Shown here: positions 1 through 11,400 of the stretch, one piece after another
Layout: every line of letters begins with the position of its first letter
Numbering within the stretch: position 1 is the stretch's first letter
NCBI GenBank assembly: GCA_009760855.2
Contig: WPIO01000071.1
Coordinates: forward strand, 475,501 to 539,500
Direction of reading: 5' to 3'
Origin: Cristatella mucedo
Taxonomy: Eukaryota > Bryozoa > Phylactolaemata > Cristatellidae
DNA: 64,000 bases
Translations under genes and position numbers: made by a program
The notes under the pieces: model-generated
The model's database searches: none
What the model saw: only the letters and a program-made list of their open reading frames with translations
What the model was told of the DNA's origin: nothing

Positions 1-669
1 TTTCTTGAGTCATCATTGAATGAATGCCTCATTATATTAGCCTCCAGAAGTTTGCAACGAGCAAGACTAATCCTTCGAGTTGTAATCACAGCGTGCTGAC
101 ACACGGAACCCGAAACGTGCATCAACGAGACCAAAGGTTCAAAAGTCAACAAATTATAGCGGCTGCACATGTCCATGAGAAGCGGAAGACCTGCACTCGT
201 CTAACACAAACACGTGCAACAATATGTTGCAGGACATGCTTTCCTTGCTATTCACGCCCAGGGAGCACTCAAATCTCACAGACTTTGATACTAACCTAGC
301 GCCAGGTAATATCGTTATTTAGAGTTTGCAAACTTGAGCGCCGAAAGTCATCGAGCCAAGTTCTCTACTTAGCACTAGGAGGAACAGATGCTGACCCCAC
401 CTTCTCAACGATGCGAAATCGCAAAATCGCTAAATTTGAAAGAGCAACACTGAAGTATGTGCTTGCAGCGGCTGCTGACAACGCTTTTGTCCATTACATA
501 CGTCTTTCTAGAAACGTAACTCGTGAGGTAATGATAAATACGTCATGTTTAAGGCTGCCTTGGATTCTAAGGGCTAAATCTCATAAGGATTTCAATGAAA
601 AATGCCTCAGACATTGAGAGACAACGTATATTACTCGTGCCCATTTTCATTCACTGAATGTCTTTCCAG

Positions 670-784
670 AAGAAAGAAGAGATGGAGTCGAAGATACAGA
701 TGTTGGAGGAGTTGTGGCTGCAACCGTATGCAGTGTGGCATGCTGTGGAGCAGCTGTTGTGGGACTAGTAGTCTGCCGTAAGAG
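670..784 (+). CDS. Gene A transmembrane exon
   Basis: The exon encodes a short acidic/basic juxtamembrane stretch (EERRDGVEDTDV), then a Gly/Val/Ala/Cys-rich hydrophobic segment of about 22 residues ending in CRKR. The basic stop-transfer residues put the C-terminus in the cytoplasm. The segment contains a CC pair and further cysteines, unusual for a TM helix and a possible palmitoylation or dimer contact. A diverged copy lies at 31140-31255 in gene C. Confidence 0.72.
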
Positions 785-3700
785 GTAAGAGGATAGTCTT
801 GTGCATGGTACGGTTTTGTACCTAACTTTACAAGAGAACACTTTAAATTAGAACATCATCAAAATTTATATTCATCTCGAAAGACAGCAGCCTCTCACCT
901 GTTTTTGAGACTGTCGCCAGTGACAAACTGAGAGGTTAGGTCTGGCACGTTGTATATTGGGCGATGGCATTGAACCTGGGTATTGAACTTATTAAAATCA
1001 TAATATAATTACGATGCATTCCCATCGCCCTCAGAAATGTATCTATCACCAGCTTTCGTGCACTAAGCCAGTGAGAAAAAGATGTGATAGCCATCCACTT
1101 CAATGAATTTGTAGCCGATAAATTGATTCAGCAAGCGAGCCAATGTAAATTTAGGAAATATTCTTTGAAATGTACCGTCACCATTCTATCTGGCAGAATA
1201 GGTTTTCTGGATCATGCGAGCTTGTGATTGCATTGTAGCATCTGCTGAAGTTTCTATGGACACTAAGTGACAAAAAAAAACATTGCTGCTTCAAAATACT
1301 ACCAATGACGAGGAAATAACCGCTGTCTTTTCTTACAATTAGTGCTACAGTGAGACTGCCAAACGATGATACTGCTTTTGAAATGTTAAATGTGTGTCAG
1401 GAAGTGTTCTCTTAAATTTAACAGGGACACGTGTTTCACTTCATGTTTCATGTTTCATGTTTCACTACTACCGTTTGGCCGGGCACCGGGACTTTAATTA
1501 TGGGTAGAATAACCATGAGCATAACAACAGTTCTCCTACATTATTCTAGTCTGACCTTGATCTTTTAGCATTCTTATTTACTCTTAAGCAGTACAAATTT
1601 AGTATAATACACACTGGAATCACGTATGTTCACTCTGAGGTGTTTTAGGAATGCCGCTTAATTTCATTCTGAAATTGGGTAGGACAAGTTGGATGATCAC
1701 ACAGATGTTTCTAAAGTAGTATTCGTTGAAAATGTCAATGTTGTAAAGTCGACAATGCAAAATTTGACTTGTATGCAAGGGATGGAGGATAGACCATGTA
1801 AATGACAGTAATAACTATATTGCACTATGTTTCTTTACATTTAAAAGGACACTATGACATTTTTGGGGTCTCACAAGAAGCTACTTTCTGGGTCAGGCCT
1901 TCATCACTTCGAAAAAAGGTGAATGTTTATTTAGTATAAACTAGTGTACTACCGGACGAGATTTCTGCTTGTTCGAAGGAGTCCAGATCCTACTCGTTAA
2001 CTCTCACAATTCACCTGGCTAGCTGATAGTAGACTGGTGACATAATTAGTTACGAATTGCCACAGCTGAAAGGCTCTGTTAGCCTCCAGCTGCAACGTTT
2101 CTATTGCTGGCATTAAAAGTATGACAAGTAAGTTTCACTCTAAGGCTAGTAATGGTTTCCCAAAGATAATTTTTTCTACCACTAAGCCCGCAAGCAACTT
2201 CTAACTGTGATGTGTTCAGTTAATCACAGTAATTATTATCTTAGACTTCCTTTTTTGGTGTAGGAACTTTCGGAGGTTTTACCACTCATTTTGCATTCCC
2301 TTCTTGTGTTCTTAATGTTTCACACAAGTAATCTGCAGTTTCTCAGCCAACATATGCCTAGAAATTGTCCCTCTAACTTTCATTTAACACTAAACTTATT
2401 AGAGTTAAATGCAGTTTCTTTACTTTTCTGACTGCAATTGTATTTTCTAGATGAATGCATGATGACAGCTTTCTAGGCATGCGGAGGTGGATGGAAAATC
2501 TGTCCTAGCTGCTGTAGCTGAAGTTCGTCCATGGTGCTGCTAAGATTAGTAACCTCTTATAACTGTTGTGGTTAACTGAGATGTAATTAAAATTCGTCTG
2601 CAATTATTAAAATTAAGAACACTTCATGATGTGTGGCGGTAAGAATACTAGTGAATTTAATGGTAAAATGCTGACACACATCAAGGCTTACAAAACCAAA
2701 CTACAGTATATATATATATATATTATTTATATTTATATATAAATAAATATATATATATATATGCGTATATATGTGTGTACATATCAATAATATCACACGC
2801 AATCTAAGTTCTATTGATCTAATTAAATAAAGACAACTCCTTTGGTGTAAGATGCCCACGGTTGCCGACCAAGGTCACGGGCTAGAACCCTGAGACGTAC
2901 GTAATTCACATATAGAAAGACTACGTTTTTTGAGGAGCTACTAAAAAGTAAACATATTTAATGTTGAAAAATCGCTCTTATATTTTATTCTCTGTATCGG
3001 CTGATCACACCGTTTTTGAAGAACTTACCGAGCAACGCTTGGTATATAATTAAATAGACAGCTGGACGTATGGCGAGAGTCGTACGGTGATTAGGAAAAT
3101 GAGAAAAATGTCATGCTAATAGCGTGTAATCGCAGTCTGTAGAATTAGCATAGTTTACGTTGCATTACATTGCACATAAATACGCCGCTATTGGGCGTAT
3201 TCATTTATGTGTGTCGTCCCATTCGAAGGAAGTTTGATAAGTTGTCCGCTTCTCGCCGTTTACTCGCTTGTTAATGAAATAGTCTGTTAAAATATACTTT
3301 CTGGAAATATCACTAGCTTAATGTCATAAATTAGGCTGGAAAATATTACACAAAATTAAGAAATAATCCTTGACCTGACCGTATAATCTTATGTTTGAGA
3401 ATAGCTGTGCAAATTTCTTCTATTCCTGTTTAGGCAGCGAATAATGTGAGCATGGTATCAAGAAGATAATAAAATGTTTAACTTACCCAGGAACCTCCTA
3501 AACGAAACAGCAGAATCAAAGAAGTTCTCTGGATAGATTACCGGACCTCAAGAGTAGGAATCCAAGAAGTTGTGTGGGATGCCAGCTGTATCACTTGTGG
3601 AATTCGCTACCAGCATACTAATTATTTGATTGTAAAACTCTTTATTTTGATTTATAATTAGCATTTCAAGAAATTTCTTGTTACTTCAGACATAGCCAGG

Positions 3701-4114
3701 CATGTGAAATGAATAGCACATTTCAGCATACAATTCATTGTCTACTGACCACATACTCTGGCCTCAATTTGGGCAATGGTAAAATCGGGCGTCAGCTTGG
3801 TAACCTACTTATTTGGAACTTCATTCGAACAGCATTTGACCACAAGTTTTTTCAGGGCATTTTTCTTTTTTTACGTCATCGTGCAGATCGGAACTCCTGA
3901 ATCTAGAAGGAGACTTCATCATCCAGATCGCAATGGAAGATATCCGGCTTCTAGGGCCCGGGCAGTACCTCCAGTGGGTTTCCTTTGCAACAAATTAGCC
4001 AACAAAGAGATTGAGATATGCAGCTGGCCTTCCATGGGGTCTATCAATCCGCATATACGTATAACCTGACTGATTGCCCACAACTTAGTCGAGTCATTAT
4101 CGGTCTCTTTCCTA

Positions 4115-4150
<36 letters not shown>

Positions 4151-5952
4151 CCCTGACCAGTAATATAACTTGCAATTATTTTTCGCTGAAATGTCGGGGG
4201 CTAAGCCAGTGCTATTATTGGGGATGCAATCTGGCAGCTCCAACCCTTCAGTCTTTAACACCAATTCGAGCCACTCATTGCTGCGTTACCTTACAGATAC
4301 TGACCAATATCGGCATATCACCTGACCTTGCATCCTTTTTCTTCTTTTGTTACCTCAAAGTTTATTATGTCACTTGCAACTTGTATTGCTGACATTCGTT
4401 CTTGACGTTTCCGACGTTCTCAAATAGAATAATGAACAAAAAACTTTAAAGTTATATAGAAGCATGTTACTGCAGAAAATGTCTAATTGAACACTCTAAA
4501 TTGGCTTGACTATTAAATCCTTATGAGCCTTTGTTATTAAATCTGAACGATCACATCTACTCCTGTCAGGTTAGTTAACTATCTAGCTACTTCTAATTTC
4601 AAAAATATATCCGTTCTTTGATAAGGATACCACATCCAAGTTGATCTTTGAGTTTTTAAAATCGGGTAAGGCTTCTGTAACTCACTCCTTTAGGTTATAT
4701 TGTGGCACATTTTTAGTGTAGATCTGATAAACTATCGAAAAGTTTACAGTGGATCCTTATGATATAGGGAGACCTTAGGTGATCAGTAGAACTTCAGACC
4801 TTACAAGATCTCAATCTTAGCATGTACGTAATGCCCAGTTCGGACGATAGTGTTAAATACGTTATCTTCCGCAACCCGTCTTGCTCAAAGAACAATCAAG
4901 AACATTCTTTTGTCTTCGTTCTAATGTCCCAACTGCGACAGGTACATGCCAATTTTGCGTTCTGAAAAGTGAGCAATATTTTGAAAGGCCCGACTGCTTT
5001 GTCTCTGCCTGACATCTAGGCCAGAAAACATTACAAAAAATGTAGGCTTATATATTGAGGACAGGCCGTTTTACACACAGTCTATTGCTTGAGCTTCAGA
5101 GGGTTTCAACTTCAAATTGTCTATGCAATCTAGCTTATTTAATTATGTAAAACCTAGGCAACATTCTTGAGCTAATCTTGTTTCCTCGTTACAAGTTAAC
5201 TTAAGAGAGCCACCCAAATTCCCTAGTGTCACGGTAAAATGAACGTTATGAAGTTAAGGTGCCTTGACAGACGTAAAGCGAGGGTGCACGTTTTTGCTGC
5301 TTCCGTCCGCTCGCCTCTACCAAAAGCATAAGCTCTCTGAGAGCACTATGCAATTGTATAAGGTCCATTATCACGAATGCCACATCAGAAAGTGATTAGA
5401 GGGGCACTGACTATCGACATTGCCAAGATATTTTTTCTAAGTAACAGTTAAACTACTAAAAATATAGTGCAATTAGCTGTTTGTTATCCAATCCTTTAAA
5501 AAAAATAGACTTTCGAATTCAAAATAGACTTGCTGGCTGTATCTCAAAGTGATTGATCCTTATGTTGCTCTGAAATAATAAATCAAGCACTTGCTTTGCA
5601 TTTCAGGCAGCTTATTTTCTTCAAAAAACCCCAAGTTGCTAAGGATCAGCAGCAAGCTGTTGCTGGTACGAAACCTACAGCAGATCAAGAATTACATTAT
5701 TATTCAACGATCGATGAAAACCCTGAAGCTGCTTACCAAGTACATGCGGAGCAGCAATACACCAATCGCCTGAGTGATGCTAATGCCTATCACTGTATAT
5801 ACGGTGGGGAGACTTTAGCTGGTCACCAGCCTGCCCAGCATTTTAAGTACCCTGAAACTTCGCCGACGATGCAATCTCAACTTAAAGAGCAAGATACTTT
5901 TGAGCCTGAAGCAGCAGATATGACTGCTAACGATCTATACATTGCTGATTAG
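670..5952 (+). CDS. Gene A (3' part): single-pass receptor, TM and cytoplasmic-tail exons
   Basis: Two exons are visible, 670-784 (transmembrane) and 5607-5952 (tail), separated by a 4.8-kb intron. The TM exon follows a pyrimidine-rich acceptor, enters in phase 1 and ends at AG|GTAAGA in phase 2. The tail exon follows TTTCAG and reads in the matching phase to a TAG stop. These are the phases seen in genes B and D, which is the main reason for joining them. The signal-peptide and ectodomain exons must lie upstream of the window: in gene C the ectodomain exon is about 5 kb before the TM exon. The role is inferred, by analogy with B and D, to be a cell-surface receptor with a tyrosine-rich tail. 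No named family is recognised. An AATAAA at 6138-6143, 186 bases after the stop, is a plausible polyadenylation signal. Confidence 0.7.
2706..2765. repeat. (TA)n microsatellite
   Basis: Imperfect TA/TTTA-rich array in the gene A intron. The duplicated interval carries a longer version at 33133-33222, so it expanded after duplication. Another pure (TA)n tract lies at 4119-4148. Confidence 0.9.
4150..5606. other. Remainder of gene A intron
   Basis: AT-rich sequence between the (TA)n tract and the tail exon, with no ORF longer than noise and no recognised repeat. This part has no visible counterpart in the 30-39 kb duplicate, so the duplicate lost or never received the gene A tail exon. Confidence 0.5.
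5607..5952 (+). CDS. Gene A cytoplasmic-tail exon with tyrosine motifs
   Basis: The exon encodes about 115 residues, hydrophilic and free of cysteine-rich or catalytic domains. It has eight tyrosines in contexts such as YSTI, YQVH, YTNR, YHCI, YGGE, YPET and a C-terminal DLYIAD. YSTI and YHCI fit Y-x-x-aliphatic (SH2-binding or endocytic). The final DLYI resembles the DLYV near the C-terminus of genes B and C. An overlapping alternative frame is open for 60 codons but lacks this pattern. Signalling through phosphotyrosine is inferred. Confidence 0.72.
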
Positions 5953-8057
5953 CACGATTCTTGTTTGCTGAGTGAAACCCGAGCAACAATTACCACCAAG
6001 CTCAATTATATAAAGTATGCCCTTGCAGTATGTGTCTTGTCACCGTCTCAAATTTTGTAGTTATCTCTGAAAAAATTTCGCCAGCAAAATATTTTCTAGT
6101 ATGTAAGCTGAGGTATGAACTTGTTAATTGCTTTTTTAATAAAGCTCGGGGCTTGATACGTTGATGCAACTCCGGGAAATACGGGCGATAAGCTTGACCA
6201 ACATGAGTTAATATCTGTGAGCTTGACCACTGAATTAGAATTGAGCTGCTTGCAAAAGTAGTCACCAAAAGCCCAAGTTTATAAACGCGGCGATGTAAGA
6301 TTATGCACAATAGCAATTATTGTCCGAATTATGACCTGGTATATTGAAGACTCCATTGTTAATGTATTCTACAGCTGCAGCCTGACAACAAAGCTAATCT
6401 CGACTTCGAACTGTAACCAGTGTGTTTTTAAGCGCCTAGAAAGAGATTGAGTTCTCTGAGGGCGCTTTATCAAAGTGTATCATTAATATTTTTATTGAAC
6501 ATTGGGTATTTATACCCTAAAATGTGTGCAGTATTATCCTGATGATTACCACTTACTCTCAAAAGCTCACGGTTGCACGCTAGTTTTCATTTATTGCTTC
6601 ATCAAAATGATTTGGAAGTCCTCCCCGCCTTTGAATTCAGCACTGGCATCGGCTGAACGTTGGCAAGGTCGCCTCTACGGGATGTGAATTACTCTTACAC
6701 TAACGCCTGTCGTCGCAACACTACTTCGGAGCTCCCCGAACAGTGTCGAATCGTTCCTTGGCTCGCCAGGATTGTCGAGACTGCACTTTTATTTTCTGAG
6801 CACCTCGGTCCAAGAGTGCACACACAGAAAGTCAGGGCTGCCGCTGCTGCTTCTGGTACTGCTGTTCTCTGCCGTTTTGTCAGCTGCTACACATGCCTGC
6901 ATATGCAGTAATCGTGCAGTCGGCAGCTATCTGCAGTGTCGGTAGCCAGCTGCTGCAAAAACGAGATGGAGACGCGACGAATGACAGCCATGGTCCGATC
7001 GTCGATTACTAGGTCAAAACATGATAGGCTGTCACTAGCCTTGAAGCAAATGTCAGAGGTCGCCAGCTTTTAGGTATGTTTAGCAAACAAATCGTTAATG
7101 ACAAGTTTTTGCCTGGCCCTCACCATCGGACGGCAGGTAGAGCAATCAAGGTAAAAAAAAAACTTGCCTGCTCTTGAGGGAGGCACAAACCCTGCTCACT
7201 GGTTTAAATCATGCCCCAGTAAATGCACCTGCAGCAAGCTCAATTGTGTGGTATGAACGCTGTGGCATATCAACCTGCAGGCCGTGGCTCAGAGAGAGTA
7301 AATTTGATCAGGCCTTTCACTTTTTAACTGGCCATTTCTTAATTCACACTTAATCATATTACATATTTAAATAACGGGCTCTTCATAGGCCTTGGCTGAA
7401 TGTGGCTATTTCATAAGCTGCTCTCAGTTCGAAGTCAGCAATAAAGTTGTAAACTCAGTTGCACCTTTTAAAGTTGCCCACTCGTAACTCACACTTAAAT
7501 TGGGTCACCTTAATTGGTTTTAATGTCGCCCTGCTTGTAGGCCACGACTTAATGCGGCTATTTTAAAAGCTTTCCCCTTTTTGAACTGAGCGGCCTTAGT
7601 TCATAGTTCTTATCTCTAGAGTGTTGACTATTAACTCCTTCAAATCCGTGTCAGTCTTCTGAAAGTAGGCAGCTTGTAATGGCCTCGCGACACGTGCAGC
7701 ACATTCTACTTTCAGGTCAATCAGGCTTTTGGACTTCTGGATCGCTTATTTGGGCAGGAACCCAGCGTTTGAACGATTGAACGTTGTCGCTATCCTCAAG
7801 CTAGCTGCGTCGCCATGCTGCTATCTGGTGCCATTCGTTGAGTCATTTCATTGAAACGCCTAGGCTGCCATTCGCTTCTAGAACTCAGTCGGCGGTAGCT
7901 GCAGTTGGTAACCCACGGTAATGCCACGGCCCCAGGATGGCAAAGCACAACCCATGATGATTCCACGCTCCGCCCTTCGAGGCGGAATTTCACTGAGCTG
8001 TCTTCTGAGATTCAGTATTGTTGGGGTGACTCATCAGACAGAGCGGTGCGAAAGAGA

Positions 8058-8097
<40 letters not shown>

Positions 8098-8346
8098 CGG
8101 CAACTAGAGACTGCCCTCAAAGATCCGATCACAAGTTGTACCTATTCGTAGGCGTGGTTTCGGAGCTCGATTTGTACCTCGGATGCAGCTGACTTCGCCA
8201 GACTCGTAAGAATAGCTGCAACGCCGCCGATCTACTGTGCCTGGGCTGCCATCCCAGATGGGCCTTGGTTACTTGAGTGGATTCATGTGGAAGGTTAGTC
8301 GTTCATCCTAAGTCTTGCTTGACTACTGCATTGCCAACAATTCGGA
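5953..8346. other. Spacer between genes A and B
   Basis: The spacer contains the gene A 3' flank with AATAAA at 6138-6143, a LINE 3'-end relic at about 6428-6500, and a (GA)n tract at about 8052-8095. The GA tract lies about 250 bases upstream of the gene B start and may fall in its promoter or 5' UTR. I see no TATA box that I would trust. Small ORFs here look like noise. Confidence 0.5.
6428..6500 (+). mobile_element. LINE family-2 3'-tail relic
   Basis: The block carries the shared 3' terminus of the second LINE family: the GCGCCTAGAAAGAGATTGAG motif, then TTCTCTGAGGGCGC, then CTTTATCAA and an AT-rich tail. The same terminus recurs at 34975, 41860, 44520, 50280 and elsewhere. Confidence 0.8.
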
Positions 8347-8410
8347 ATGGTCACAGGGGCTACGGTTATCCTGGCGTGCCTTTTATCACAGTTGGTGGCG
8401 TCCCAGACAG
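8347..8410 (+). CDS. Gene B signal-peptide exon
   Basis: The ATG opens 21 codons plus one base: a short N-terminus, a hydrophobic core (VILACLL) and a small-residue exit before Q-T-G. The donor is CAG|GTAAGC, phase 1. Genes C and D have the same type of exon with the same phase. Confidence 0.75.
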
Positions 8411-11400
8411 GTAAGCATACTCATAGCTGTTTCCGCCTGGTGCGCCTGTTGATACTGATACTTCAAGGCCTGGAAAGTTCTTCATTTATTCTCATTCGAA
8501 TGCACACGCTTGTATTTTGAGTTAGAGTTTGAGAGTTTGATTAGTTAGGGCCTTCTGCTAGAAGTTCTTGAGGTATGAAGGAACTTCTGAGCCGAGCAGT
8601 CACCGCAGACAATTGTTGCCTACTACGTCATCGCTTAATCTGTGAACTATCTCGCTACCTGACTGTGTAGGTATGATTCCGAAATGGCATTAGATGAATG
8701 AACAGTAATTCAGAGACAGTTCGTGATTCCTAACTCATTCATGGCCACTACCGCTTAAAATGAAAGCACGTGTCCACTAGATGATGGGCTACAACTTCTC
8801 CGAAGCTCACAGCTCAACTATTTCAATAGACAGTTTGGCCATTTACCTAGACGCTGAGCCTTTGTGCTGTCTTCAATCTGAAGTTTAAGTTCTTCAAACG
8901 CTATTCACCGTGTTCCAGATTGTTAAATATAGTCAATAGAGCGAGCGATGCAGATGAAGAGGCATTACTTCTCTTGGGAAGCTGCTATGATAAGTTTAAC
9001 CTGGGGTAAGTTTGACCATGGACCGTAAAGAGCATGCTGAAAGCATGCTGTGGGATATATGCTTTGCGAAATCAGTCAACTAGGAGCTAAGCCATCCGTC
9101 AATACTAAAAAGCCTACTTTTTGTGGCACCTGTTTAATCACGTGCACCGAGAACAGACAGAACATGCTTTTGTAATAGGCCGCGTGGACTAAACGCGCTT
9201 GATCCAGATTCAAAGCAGAAAGCTTGAAATGATCTTATACGGCCGACAAAAGGGATGGTGAATTCGTCTTTCCAGGGCCTGCTTTAGTATTAGTCAATGC
9301 AGCTCCTTCTGTGTGCTACAGTCGTAAGCTTAACATACAGGTGTTGTTGGCATAGACTGGATAGCCGATTGTGTGAGTCCGAATGACCTCTGAAAAATTC
9401 TTTACAGAGAGGAGGATTTGACTATATAGATTGACTTTATAGAGACTTTATGACTTGATATACAGATGATTGACCAAGAATGGAAGCAATAAAACTTCAC
9501 GAGAAACAGATCTGCTGGATGAGTCCTACTGAGTGCAAACAAAGAGGTTTGAATGTGATTGAACAGTCATGAATTATAACAGGAAACACCGGAACACATT
9601 CTAAGCAGGCAGACTAAGTATGGTTCTCTAACTCGTGGGAAGTGTCACGATAGCCACAATTTCTCTAACTGCTGAGAGGTCAACCAAGGTAATGAGGAGA
9701 TCCCTATCATCGCTGAAAATTCGTACACATCTCCGTCTGTAACTCAGCAAAGCCCCAAAGACTGTGTCGGTAGGTATGCCATAAATCGGACGTAAATATT
9801 GTGTTGCTGCATTTCTGCAATGCACATCGAAAAACGCATCTAGATATTTTTAGTCCATGGTTAATTTGCTTACTCTATGTGGTCAAGGTCATTGGTTTGA
9901 GTCTTTTTTGCAGTGGACAATCTCGTATTGCCTGCTGGAATCGAGGCGATAGCCTCCAAGGCGGTTCCGCTGCTATGAAAATGAAACTTTGGGATCAGCT
10001 GACCTGTAGCTCTTTTACTTAAGTCACTCAAGCTCTATAAGCATAAATTTGAAAGATGGCATGCATGATAGTTAGCTTCGGTACCAAATCTTAACTGACC
10101 TGTGAATGACATTATTCTTAACTCGTTTTCAAAATTGTGTTGACCATATCTATTTGGGTGTGTTCATTCATAGAAATTTATGTTCTTTATCTCTCAATCC
10201 GGGTGTGAATTTCTTTTAAAGTTATTCGCTTCTCAATTTTCCAATAATATAACTCATCCGAACTGCATTTAAAATATGACCTTTTACAAGATTTACATCA
10301 TGAAAATCGGCTGACAAGAAGATAGGAATGAACTTTAGTAATTGCAAGCCATGTGCGAGCTCAATTAAATTGTTTATGGTTTACATCTAATCCCAGTATT
10401 CTTTGCCTGCCTTCATGCAATAATTGCATACACTATTTTTCTAATCAAGTTTTTCAATTTTAGTGTTTACCTTTTACACAGATCGCTATTCATATCTGCC
10501 GTTTGGTCTGGAATGCGAGAGAGTCTACAAATGTGACAATGCAACCGGAAAATACGTTTCGCCGAGAGAGATTTCTCTGACTGGCCTCAGTGTTACCCTT
10601 AGCAGCCAGTGCTATTCTGACGTGGTACAGAACATTAGGCTTCAAGTGCTCATGATTCTAAACGATAGATGCGCAGATGGTCATGGTTCTAGCGGAAGCC
10701 AGCTCAACATCAGCACAGCTGACTCACCGTGTTTCAAGAGCGCCTACCTAAATTCAATCATGCTGAAATATACGTGCAACTGGGATCCTGTGTCTACACT
10801 CATTCCTGCAAGCTCTTCAGACAGAAATGACTTACGATCTGTATCCACTAATACTTTCGCGGAGACGACAAGTGTCGAAAGGGTGATTAAAACCAGTCAA
10901 AGTCTCATTCAAGCAATGGTTTTGGGTAAGTGATTGCATATTCCCATCATTTTTTGGTTTGTTTGAATAATCCGTACCTCTTTGTGTCGCAGATGCACCC
11001 TTTTTTAGCTAAGTTGAATACTCTTAGAAGTACCAATCGGATTAAAATTGCATTCCAGGAGACGGAGATGTTGTAAGCACCACAACATCAGTTCAGTCTT
11101 CAACGATACAGGCACTGACCACAGCGGTTCCTGTTGCAGCCGTCCTTGTTACTGTCAGTGTTGTGCTGGCAGTCTTGGCAAGCAGGTAAGGCATTCAAAT
11201 AACAGTAAGTAAAATCGTTTTATACCCGGTATTAAGCAGTTAGTCCTTATCTCTACCCTGTATCACCTTCACAGATGTCTCGATAGCATCACTGATTCCT
11301 GTAAGCTTGTTCAGCATTAAAATGTTCCATACTAGAATTTGTTTTGGGTTTAATAATATACCTAGGCACCAGTCACTTCCGTCGTAGATTTGAGCCGGAG

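Larger units (their letters stand above)
1..4110. repeat. Segmental duplication 1, copy 1 (gene A interval)
   Basis: From base 1 to about 4110 the sequence is collinear with about 30457-36000. The match includes the TM exon, a shared AT-microsatellite position (2706 and 33133) and shared unique stretches such as those near 3400 and 33830. It extends beyond the left window edge. Copy 2 has two large extra blocks, at about 33985-34615 and 34995-35890. Identity looks near 90 percent in sampled blocks but was not computed. Apart from the exon and simple repeats, 1-669 and 785-4110 hold no gene that I can support. Confidence 0.85.

Noticed and set aside
2838-2930. B-box-like GGGTTCTAGCCC on the minus strand (also at about 33275-33350), a possible tRNA or SINE
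   Set aside because: No A box at the expected distance. The repetition is explained by segmental duplication 1.
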